A program made the translations under genes and the position numbers. Positions 1 through 6,840 of a DNA stretch of 33,133 nucleotides are shown in pieces. The notes under the pieces were generated by a model that was given only the letters and a program-made list of their open reading frames with translations, was not told the origin of the DNA and ran no database searches. Source of the stretch: Alphaproteobacteria bacterium (GTDB lineage: Bacteria > Pseudomonadota > Alphaproteobacteria > Micavibrionales > Micavibrionaceae); the NCBI GenBank assembly GCA_028277665.1, contig JANQFU010000007.1, positions 1 through 33,133 of the forward strand, in the 5' to 3' direction. The stretch's first letter is position 1. The number at the start of each line of letters is the position of its first letter.

Positions 1-112
1 TCAAGCCTTTCGGGGTGTTGGGAAAGCGCGATGGGTGTGTTCCGGGCAAACCGTGGACATCCAGAGATGCTTTGCTAATATCGATTCCGATACTGGAAAA
101 TGGTTGGGTCAT
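1..112 (-). CDS. IS110-family transposase, N-terminal fragment (runs off the window)
   Basis: The reverse strand from 112 reads 37 codons without a stop, beginning MTQPFSSIGIDISKASLDVH. The GIDxSKxxLDV pattern is the opening of the DEDD (RuvC-like) domain of IS110/IS1111 transposases, and the Asp in GID is the first catalytic acid of the family. A strong ribosome binding site (AAGGAGGAT at 121-129, reverse strand) lies about 8 bases before the ATG, so the start is well supported. The rest of the gene is outside the window, so I cannot say whether the element is intact. It points away from pgsA. Confidence 0.8.
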   Translation of the reverse strand, partial: MTQPFSSIGIDISKASLDVHGLPGTHPSRFPNTPKGL

Positions 113-225
113 GGACTATAATCCTCCTTGTCTTCGCACCTGATGTGCAGGGTGGTAAGCCCCTTAATTGAGTCAGGCTATTATGGTAATGCTCTAGATT
201 ATAGCTCCGTATGAGCCGATTGCAT
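1..225 (-). mobile_element. End of an IS110-type insertion sequence with its non-coding terminal region
   Basis: The transposase start at 112 is followed outward by about 100 bases of non-coding sequence before the pgsA leader. IS110-subgroup elements carry a structured non-coding end upstream of the transposase that encodes the bridge (seek) RNA. The stretch 113-225 is in the right place and contains short complementary segments, but the exact element boundary cannot be fixed without the other end or an empty site. IS110 elements usually lack terminal inverted repeats, so none was expected. The boundary near 225 is a guess. Confidence 0.5.
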
Positions 226-253
226 TCCAAAGGAAAAGCCTTATAACGATCTC

Positions 254-808
254 ATGACTTGGACGTTTGCGAATATTCTGACTGTTTTTCGGCTGGTCCT
301 GCTGCCGTTTATTATCGTGCTGTTTTATATCGACGCGGCGTGGGCGGCGTGGAGCATCCTGACATTATATACGATCGGCGCCGTGACGGACTGGTTCGAC
401 GGATGGGTCGCACGCCGTTTCAATCAGGTTTCCGCATTCGGGACCTTTATGGATCCGATTGCCGATAAAATTTTTGTCGCCGCCGTTTTGTTCATGCTGG
501 TCGAGTCCGGACGCCTCACGGGGATCTGGGTCCTCCCGGCTATTGTTATTCTGGTCCGGGAGTTTTTGATCTCGGGCCTGCGCGAATTTCTCGGCCCTAA
601 AGACATCAAACTTCCGGTCACGAAATTTGCCAAATGGAAAACGGCATCGCAAATGCTCGCGCTTGGGTTTCTCATCATCGGTCCATACGGGACGGGTTTT
701 CTTGCTCTCTCTCCACTGATCGGAAATATCCTCCTGACAGCGGCCGCGGCCATGACAGCCCTCACCGGCTGGCGCTATCTCCGGGCCGGATTCGCGCATA
801 TGAGGTAA
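254..808 (+). CDS. pgsA: CDP-diacylglycerol--glycerol-3-phosphate 3-phosphatidyltransferase
   Basis: Makes phosphatidylglycerophosphate from CDP-diacylglycerol and glycerol-3-phosphate, the committed step to phosphatidylglycerol and cardiolipin, in the inner membrane. The 184-residue length is normal. The CDP-alcohol phosphotransferase signature is complete: D46, D49-G50, A53-R54, G63, D67 and D71 (in DWFDGWVARR and GTFMDPIADK). Several hydrophobic segments are visible (about 8-27, 31-45, 73-82, 90-105, 132-170). The N-terminus (MTWTFANILTVFRL) resembles family members, supporting this ATG. AAAGGA at 231-236 lies rather far upstream for a ribosome binding site. The IS110 end sits directly upstream, so the native promoter may be displaced or shared with the element. 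A composite palindromic repeat follows the stop. Confidence 0.93.
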   Translation: MTWTFANILTVFRLVLLPFIIVLFYIDAAWAAWSILTLYTIGAVTDWFDGWVARRFNQVSAFGTFMDPIADKIFVAAVLFMLVESGRLTGIWVLPAIVILVREFLISGLREFLGPKDIKLPVTKFAKWKTASQMLALGFLIIGPYGTGFLALSPLIGNILLTAAAAMTALTGWRYLRAGFAHMR

Positions 809-816
809 GAATTTAT

Positions 817-970
817 TTGTAACCACAGAGGCGCAGAGAGTACGGAGCGAACGAATAGCACCCGTCATCCCGGCGAAAGCCGGGATCCAGAAAAATCCAA
901 ACTGGACCCCGGCTTTCGCCGGGGTGACGGGTGAGAAAAACTCTGCGTCCTCTGCGCCTGCGGTTAAAAA
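817..970. repeat. Nested palindromic repeat, copy A (CGCAGAG arms around a REP-like pair)
   Basis: Outer arms at about 821-846 (AACCACAGAGGCGCAGAGAG) and 940-966 (CTCTGCGTCCTCTGCGCCTG then CGGTTAAA) are reverse complements with a few mismatches. Inside, 861-931 holds two inverted hairpin units: CCCGTCATCCCGGCGAAAGC continuing to CGGGATCCAG, and its mirror CTGGACCCCGGCTTTCGCC continuing to GGGGTGACGGG. The same outer arms recur at 6274 and 29407-29516, and the core recurs at 6314, 24183, 29446 and 32913. The element separates pgsA from the next gene and could fold into a large cruciform or act as a terminator. Confidence 0.85.
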
Positions 971-1080
971 ATCCAATTTTCCAAAACACTACCGGATTTT
1001 GTCGGATCGTATGGCCCACACAGCCCGTTTTACTTATGAAAAGACTTTCCCTGCGGGGCAAAATGCGGTTTAATGGACGA

Positions 1081-2595
1081 ATGAGTTTTTCTCGATTCAT
1101 GAAGGATTCTCAAAACACTTTGCGCGCCCGGCCTGTTCCCGAACAGGGCGGCGATGAGTCCATGCCCGGATCGCCCTCTTCCGCGGCGGATCGCAAGCCA
1201 GAAGATCTCTCTTTCATGAAAGCCCCGCCGGCCGCCCCTGACGACGCCCCCCCGGAACGAAAACAAAGAAACAAGCCGCAAGCCCCGGCGCAGCAGCCCC
1301 TGGCACAGCCGCTTGAGTTCCCCCGGCCCGGACGCATTATCCTGACTGCAATCTTCGGTCTTGCCGCCGCGATCCTGGGCATCACCATTCTGGATAACGG
1401 CGTAAACCCTGCCCTGCCTGTGTATGCCGGGGGGACGTTTGCCGTCTGCCTGCTCGCCTCGGACTGGATTTTCCGGCGCGTATGGCAAAAACAGGTCGAA
1501 AAGCGATTGTCCGATCTCGGCAAGACATGCCGGACGCTGACCGAGGATATCAAAAGAATTGACGCCGCAGAAAAAGCGGAGACGCCTGCGCCCGCAAAGC
1601 CTTCAACGGCGCAACCTGCGAAACCGAAAACCGAACCAATTCAGGACGCCTCCCCTCCGATGGATCTTGGCGCACCGCTCGCCGCAAAAACCGTCAAGGG
1701 CCGGTCATACTCCTATGCCGCATTAATCAGGGACGCAGAACCGGTCTCGGAGCTTGTAGACGAACATGAAGAAGAGAACGAACCGTCGGACGGTCTGTCC
1801 GACCTCGTCGTAAACGAGATGATGCACGAGGCGATCCGGACGGAGACTCTGGACGTTTTCGCGCAGCCTGTTGCGAAACTTCCCACGCGCCAGCCCGCCT
1901 TTTTTGAAATGTATGCGCGGATCCGTGCCCGGCCGGGGCTTTATCTGCCCGCGACCCGCTTCCTGCGCATGGCCGAGCAGGACAACCTTCTTGAGGCGAT
2001 CGACAAGCTTACGATGATCAAAACGATTGAGCATTTGCGCAAAAACGCGGAAATGGAAGGAGCGCCGGGTTTTTTTGTGAACATCTGCCCAAACTCGCTG
2101 AGCGATGCATCCTTTGTCAATCAGCTTCTGAGCTTCCTCTCGCATAACAAGGAACTTGCCGCACGGTTGATCTTTGAACTGCCCCAAAAAAGCCTCGGCC
2201 ATATGCCGGACAAAAGCGCCGCCATCCTTAAAAACCTGCACAGACTCGGCTGCCGCTTCTCGCTTGATCATGTCATGAATCCGGGCATTAATGCTCAGGT
2301 CCTCAAAGATTTCGGAATCTGCTTCATCAAAATTCCGACTCAGGCCATGACGCGGGAATCCGCTTCCGGCGGCGGGATCCGGCGCCTCATGAAATTCAAA
2401 TCCCGCATGTCAGAAGGCGGTGTAACAATCATAGCCGAGAAAATGGAGACCGAAAAAGATCTCCGGGACCTCCTCGATCTCGACCTGAATTTTGCACAGG
2501 GCCGCCTGTTCGGCCGCCCGGATTTCTGCGGAGCTTATCTGCGCGACAAAGCCTCCGCTCCCCACGCATACAGAAGAGGACGCGCCGCCGCATGA
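1081..2595 (+). CDS. Membrane-anchored degenerate EAL-domain protein (TipF-like architecture)
   Basis: About 504 residues from ATG 1081. The open frame extends further upstream, but that part runs through copy A of the palindromic repeat, so a start at 1081 (or 1036) is more likely; neither has a strong ribosome binding site. Order: Pro/Ala-rich N-terminus, two hydrophobic segments (about 86-105 and 111-131), a charged helical linker, an acidic stretch, then an EAL-type fold (about 247-490). Correspondences to the EAL motifs are FFEMYARIR (Glu kept), VNICPN (Asn kept), FELPQKS (Glu kept), SLDHVM in place of DDFG, and FIKIP in place of KID, followed by IAEKMETE and QGRLFGRP. Loss of the second Asp of DDFG and the Asp of KID predicts no phosphodiesterase activity; c-di-GMP binding remains possible. 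Two membrane helices, a linker and an EAL domain is the layout of Caulobacter TipF, a flagellar-site c-di-GMP effector. The orthology is an inference. Confidence 0.75.
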   Translation: MSFSRFMKDSQNTLRARPVPEQGGDESMPGSPSSAADRKPEDLSFMKAPPAAPDDAPPERKQRNKPQAPAQQPLAQPLEFPRPGRIILTAIFGLAAAILGITILDNGVNPALPVYAGGTFAVCLLASDWIFRRVWQKQVEKRLSDLGKTCRTLTEDIKRIDAAEKAETPAPAKPSTAQPAKPKTEPIQDASPPMDLGAPLAAKTVKGRSYSYAALIRDAEPVSELVDEHEEENEPSDGLSDLVVNEMMHEAIRTETLDVFAQPVAKLPTRQPAFFEMYARIRARPGLYLPATRFLRMAEQDNLLEAIDKLTMIKTIEHLRKNAEMEGAPGFFVNICPNSLSDASFVNQLLSFLSHNKELAARLIFELPQKSLGHMPDKSAAILKNLHRLGCRFSLDHVMNPGINAQVLKDFGICFIKIPTQAMTRESASGGGIRRLMKFKSRMSEGGVTIIAEKMETEKDLRDLLDLDLNFAQGRLFGRPDFCGAYLRDKASAPHAYRRGRAAA

Positions 2596-3554
2596 CCCCG
2601 CTCTCAGGAACCTCTACAGCCGAACATAACGCCCCTGCCCCCGCCGGGCCGGAGATCATCCGGAACGTCACGGATCTTTTCGGCCGCTATGATTGTTTTT
2701 TTCTGGATATCTACGGCGTCCTGCATAACGGGGAACAGCCCTATCCGGAAACCCTGTCCTTTCTTCGCGCGGCGAAGGCGGCCGGGAAAAAGATTTGCCT
2801 CCTCTCGAATGCGCCGTTCCGCGCGCGCGTCACCGCCGGACATCTGGAGGAGCGTTTCGGGATCGCACCCGATCTTTACGACCACCTTCTCACATCGGGG
2901 GAGCGGGCATGGCAAATGCTCTCCGAACGGAGGGACCCGTTTTTTTCGAACATCGGGCGGCGGTGCATGTTTTTCACCGACGAGGCCACGCGCCATGTGA
3001 TCGAGGGTCTCGATCTCGAATGCGTCGACCGTCTTGAGGACGCAGGGTTCCTGTTCAACGGCTCTCCTGATGATTCAAGATCAGGCGAAGGACTTGAAGC
3101 CGTGATACAAAAAGCCCTCGCCCTCCCCGAAGACCGGAGGCCGCCGATGCTGTGCATCAACCCGGACCGGATTGTGAATCTCGGCGCCCGCATTTTTAAG
3201 TGCGGCGGGCATTATGCGGAGATCTACCGCCGTCAGGGCGGTCCGGTCCGCTATATCGGAAAGCCGTGGCCGGAAGTTTATCATGCGCTGTGGAATATGG
3301 CCGGCGCGCCGGACAAATCCCGGATTCTTGCAATTGGCGATTCACTTCTGACCGATGTGGCGGGCGCATGCCGGTTCGGGATCGACAGCGCCCTGAACCT
3401 GCCCGGCATTCACTGGGAAGAGGTTTGCCGGCCACCTTTTGCCAATGATCCCGGCTGGCGGACGATGGATAAAGTTGACCCGGACAAAGCTCTTGCCATC
3501 AGCCTTTCCGCCGAACATCGCCCGGCCTACATCATCTGCTCGTTTTCTTCGTGA
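2592..3554 (+). CDS. HAD superfamily class IIA hydrolase (TIGR01459-type)
   Basis: A 320-residue cytosolic HAD phosphatase-like protein overlapping the upstream gene by ATGA, hence probably translationally coupled to it. Motif I is FFLDIYGVLHNG (D39 nucleophile; the usual second Asp is Tyr41). Motif II is LLSNA (S72, N73). The motif III Lys lies in YIGKPWPEVYHAL near residue 224. Motif IV is ILAIGDSLLTDVAGA near 250. The layout fits the alphaproteobacterial HAD-IIA family, whose members typically carry an aromatic residue in place of the acid/base Asp and have no firmly assigned substrate. The missing second Asp means classical phosphomonoesterase chemistry should not be assumed. Confidence 0.85.
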   Translation: MTPLSGTSTAEHNAPAPAGPEIIRNVTDLFGRYDCFFLDIYGVLHNGEQPYPETLSFLRAAKAAGKKICLLSNAPFRARVTAGHLEERFGIAPDLYDHLLTSGERAWQMLSERRDPFFSNIGRRCMFFTDEATRHVIEGLDLECVDRLEDAGFLFNGSPDDSRSGEGLEAVIQKALALPEDRRPPMLCINPDRIVNLGARIFKCGGHYAEIYRRQGGPVRYIGKPWPEVYHALWNMAGAPDKSRILAIGDSLLTDVAGACRFGIDSALNLPGIHWEEVCRPPFANDPGWRTMDKVDPDKALAISLSAEHRPAYIICSFSS

Positions 3555-3679
3555 TTTCCGTTTGACCACGGGGAAAATCGGAGAATTTGTTATATCCCTG
3601 CTTGGTCTCTTTGCGTCCAGGTGTTATTAGGGATCGGAAACCTTTTATTCAACACTTGATAATCACAGGCAAAAAAACG

Positions 3680-5233
3680 ATGCTGAATATGCCGCCGTGG
3701 AAAATCGTCCTTGTGATCGCCGTGTGCGTTCTCTCGGTCCTGTACAGCCTGCCAAACGCGCTCCCGCAGGAGGCCCGCCAATGGATGCAGACCTCCCTGC
3801 CCTCCTGGATGCCGGGAAAAACGGTTAATCTCGGGCTGGATCTTCAGGGCGGCTCGCACCTTCTTCTTGAGGTCGATGTCTCGGCCGTCGTCCGGGAGCG
3901 CGCAGATTCTCTCGTTCAGGCCGCCCGGCCGGAGCTTCGCAGCGCCAAAATCGGCTATAGCGGCATTGCCGCGCTGCCGGACGGAATCCGGATCACGCTC
4001 CGGGACGGGCAAGCGCCTGAGGCCGTCAAAAAAATCCTGCGCGGCGTCGACGACCACGATCTCGAGATTCGCGAAGCGGAAAACAACACCGTTGAAGGAC
4101 GCTTGACGGAAGACGCTCTGCGGAAAATCACGGACCAGACGATTTCCCAATCGATCGAGATCGTTCGCCGCCGGGTCGATGAAACCGGGACGCGGGAGCC
4201 GGTGATCACCCGTCAGGGCGAAAACCGGATCGTCGTCCAGCTTCCCGGGCTTGACGATCCGCAGCGGATCAAGGATCTCCTCGGCAAGACCGCGCAACTT
4301 ACGTTCCACCTCGTCCCGGAAGACCCTGACGCGGCGCGCGGCACAATGTCCTTGCCGATGGCGGAAAACCCGGCACAGAAAATGAGCGTCTTTCGGAAAT
4401 CCATCATGACCGGGGATATGCTGACCAACGCGCAGACGGCTTTCCAGCAGGGACAAACGGTTGTCAGTTTCCGGCTCGACGCGATCGGCGCGCGCCGGTT
4501 CTGCAAAACGACGGAAGAAAATATCGGACGGCCTTTTGCGATCGTTCTCGACCGTCAGATCATCTCCGCCCCGGTCATTCGCGACGCGATTTGCGGCGGT
4601 GCGGGAATTATCTCCGGCGGATTTACGGTTGAGACGGCAAGCGATCTCGCTCTTCTCCTGCGGGCCGGGGCTCTTCCGGCGCCGCTGAGCGTTCTGGAAG
4701 AACGCACCGTCGGGCCCTCACTCGGTGCCGATTCCATTGCCTCCGGGAAAGAAGCCGCACTGATCGCCCTTGCCCTCGTTCTGGTCTTTATGCTTTTTAT
4801 GTACCGGCGGTTCGGAATCTATGCGAGCATCGCGCTTTTGTTTAACGTGACATTGATTTTCGCGGCGTTGTCGATCCTTCAGGCGACGTTAACTCTGCCG
4901 GGGATTGCCGGGATCGTTCTGACCATCGGAATGGCTGTTGACGCGAATGTCCTGATCTTCGAGCGGATTCGGGAAGAACGCAAGGCCGGACGCTCCGTCA
5001 TGCCGGCAATCGACGCCGGATATGCGCGCGCCAGAGCCACAATCGTGGACGCGAACCTGACGACCCTGATTGCCGCAATCATCCTGTATTCCTTCGGCTC
5101 CGGGCCGGTTAAAGGCTTTGCCGTTACGTTGACGATCGGGATTATCACCTCGCTGTTTGCCGCCGTAATGGTGACGCGCCTGATGGTCCTGTTCTGGCTG
5201 CGCCGGAATAAGCCATCGGAATTACCTCTATAA
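3680..5233 (+). CDS. secD: Protein translocase subunit SecD
   Basis: About 517 residues from ATG 3680 (MLNMPPWKIV); the open frame reaches back to 3587, but that extension does not look like SecD. SecD with SecF uses the proton gradient to pull preproteins through SecYEG and release them in the periplasm. Visible: a first membrane helix (about 7-22), the P1-head entry motif NLGLDLQGGSHLLLEVD, the periplasmic region with SIEIVRRRVDETGTREP, then five C-terminal membrane helices with the family motif TIGMAVDANVLIFERIREE. Length is typical for alphaproteobacteria. secF follows after 57 bases. The usual upstream partner yajC is absent; a HAD gene is there instead. Confidence 0.95.
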   Translation: MLNMPPWKIVLVIAVCVLSVLYSLPNALPQEARQWMQTSLPSWMPGKTVNLGLDLQGGSHLLLEVDVSAVVRERADSLVQAARPELRSAKIGYSGIAALPDGIRITLRDGQAPEAVKKILRGVDDHDLEIREAENNTVEGRLTEDALRKITDQTISQSIEIVRRRVDETGTREPVITRQGENRIVVQLPGLDDPQRIKDLLGKTAQLTFHLVPEDPDAARGTMSLPMAENPAQKMSVFRKSIMTGDMLTNAQTAFQQGQTVVSFRLDAIGARRFCKTTEENIGRPFAIVLDRQIISAPVIRDAICGGAGIISGGFTVETASDLALLLRAGALPAPLSVLEERTVGPSLGADSIASGKEAALIALALVLVFMLFMYRRFGIYASIALLFNVTLIFAALSILQATLTLPGIAGIVLTIGMAVDANVLIFERIREERKAGRSVMPAIDAGYARARATIVDANLTTLIAAIILYSFGSGPVKGFAVTLTIGIITSLFAAVMVTRLMVLFWLRRNKPSELPL

Positions 5234-5290
5234 AAAAGAAAACAAACACTTGCAGAAGATCACAACACGAAAAAACAGGACCACGGAAAA

Positions 5291-6244
5291 ATGAGCGTAC
5301 GGATTATACCCGACGATACCCGAGTCGATTTCATGAAGCGGCGCTATCTGGCTTTCGCGCTTTCCGCTCTTATGATCGCGGCTTCCATCGGCATGCTTTT
5401 CACCAAGGGACTCAGCCTTGGGATCGACTTCACGGGCGGCACGCTCATCGAAGCCAAAACACCGGACCTCCCGGATCTCGGCGAACTTCGCGGGCTTCTG
5501 AACACACTGGATCTCGGAGAGGTTTCGATCCAGGAATTCGGCGCACCCGAAGATATTCTGATCCGCCTGCCCCAACAGGACGGCGGACCGGACGCCCAGC
5601 AAGCCGCAATCAATAAAGTCTATGAGACGCTGAACGCCCGTTATGCCGATACGGAGCCGGGCATTGACTATCGCCGGACTGAATTCGTCGGACCGCAGGT
5701 CGGCGAAGAGCTCAAAAAACAAGGGATGATGGCCTTCCTGTTTTCGCTTCTCGGCATTTTGATCTACATCTGGTTCCGCTTTGAGTGGCAGTTCGGCCTC
5801 GCCGCTATTATCGCTCTCGCGCATGACGCGATTGCGACCCTGGGCTTTTTCTCCCTGATGCAGATCGAGTTTAATCTTTCGACCGTTGCCGCCGTCTTGA
5901 TGATCGCCGGGTATTCGATCAACGATACGGTGGTCGTTTTCGACCGGATCCGGGAAAATCTCCGGAAATACAAGAAAACGCCACTCAATGAATTGTTCAA
6001 TATGTCGATCAACCAGACCCTCTCGCGGACCCTGCTGACCTCGATCACGACTCTTCTCGCGCTTCTGGCCCTGTGGTTCTTCGGCGGAGAAGTGATCCAG
6101 AGTTTTGTCGATGCGCTTCTGTTCGGGATTGTCGTCGGGACGTATTCCTCGATCTTCGTCGCCGCGCCGGTTCTGATCCTCCTCAATATCCGCCGCGGCG
6201 CATTCGCGGATGAGGAAAAAAATGCGGAAGATGCCACCAACTAA
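5291..6244 (+). CDS. secF: Protein translocase subunit SecF
   Basis: A 317-residue inner-membrane partner of SecD. Visible: the first helix (about 17-35), GLSLGIDFTGGTLIEAK (the SecF P1-like entry motif), a short periplasmic domain, then five membrane helices from about residue 145 with the motif IAGYSINDTVVVFDRIREN. The C-terminus is a short charged tail. A purine-rich GGAAAA just before the ATG is the likely ribosome binding site. It is followed by palindromic repeat copy B, which may end the secDF transcript. Confidence 0.95.
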   Translation: MSVRIIPDDTRVDFMKRRYLAFALSALMIAASIGMLFTKGLSLGIDFTGGTLIEAKTPDLPDLGELRGLLNTLDLGEVSIQEFGAPEDILIRLPQQDGGPDAQQAAINKVYETLNARYADTEPGIDYRRTEFVGPQVGEELKKQGMMAFLFSLLGILIYIWFRFEWQFGLAAIIALAHDAIATLGFFSLMQIEFNLSTVAAVLMIAGYSINDTVVVFDRIRENLRKYKKTPLNELFNMSINQTLSRTLLTSITTLLALLALWFFGGEVIQSFVDALLFGIVVGTYSSIFVAAPVLILLNIRRGAFADEEKNAEDATN

Positions 6245-6269
6245 AAACCAAAACGATTGATTTCTATTA

Positions 6270-6390
6270 ATTTTAAACCGCAGAGACGCAGAGAACGCAG
6301 AGTTTTTTTATATCGTCACCCCGGCGAAAGCCGGGGTCCAGAAAGAATTTTATCTGGATTCCGGCTTTCGCCGGAATGACGGGTGGATAC
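6270..6390. repeat. Nested palindromic repeat, copy B (left outer arm only)
   Basis: The outer arm AAACCGCAGAGACGCAGAGA continues with ACGCAGAG to about 6303. The REP-like pair CGTCACCCCGGCGAAAGCC ... GGCTTTCGCCGGAATGACGGG spans 6314-6385. The right outer arm seen in copies A and D is missing here, consistent with decay or a partial insertion. It fills the gap between secF and the Mth938-domain gene. Confidence 0.8.
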
Positions 6391-6431
6391 ACAATCGGAT
6401 GCGTAAGTGATGTGGATTGAAGGTTATAGAC

Positions 6432-6821
6432 ATGGACATTACGCCGCTTGTTCCGAACGCCGCAAAGATCCTTCAGTCCTATGGACCGAAAGGCTTTATG
6501 ATTTCAGGTGCCGTGTTTGACACATCCGTTATTATCCTGCCCGAAGAGGTCCTTCCGTGGCCGCAGGGCACAGACCTGACCCCGGAGGCCTTTGCGCCGG
6601 TCTTTGAGGCGGCCGAAAAATCGGGCTGCGAATTGCTCCTGATCGGGACGGGCGCGGATCATCGCTTCCTGCCGCCGACATTAAAGGCCGCGTTACATGC
6701 CCGGGCCCTGCCTCATGAAGCCATGGACACGGGCGCGGCGTGCCGGACATGGAATGTCGTTTTGAGCGAGGGGCGCAACGCCGCCGCCGCACTGATCTTG
6801 CCGGCACAAGCAGACAAATAA
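6432..6821 (+). CDS. Mth938-like (DUF498/DUF598) domain protein
   Basis: A 129-residue protein from ATG 6432, preceded by GAAGG 8 bases upstream; a TTG start at 6417 would add five residues and is less likely. The sequence shows the small alpha/beta fold typical of the family: GPKGFMISGAVFDTSVIILP, then LTPEAFAPVF, LLLIGTGADHRFLPP, and a C-terminal NVVLSEGRNAAAALILPA. Members of this family (human AAMDC is one) have no established enzymatic activity. In alphaproteobacteria the gene commonly sits just after secDF, as here. It is 19 bases from the penicillin-binding protein gene. Confidence 0.85.
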   Translation: MDITPLVPNAAKILQSYGPKGFMISGAVFDTSVIILPEEVLPWPQGTDLTPEAFAPVFEAAEKSGCELLLIGTGADHRFLPPTLKAALHARALPHEAMDTGAACRTWNVVLSEGRNAAAALILPAQADK

Positions 6822-6840
6822 AGACAGCAGGATCGGAGCC

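Noticed and set aside
862-931. CRISPR array from recurring GTCATCCCGGCGAAAGCC units
   Set aside because: The units are dispersed, inverted relative to each other and without regular spacers; they are REP-like palindromes.
365-976. Long reverse-strand open frames over pgsA
   Set aside because: They lie opposite a clear family member, run through the palindromic repeat, and show no family motif; shadow frames.
931-1080. Upstream extension of the EAL-domain gene from 931
   Set aside because: The first residues are translated from the right arm of repeat copy A, so this is read-through of non-coding sequence; a later ATG is preferred.
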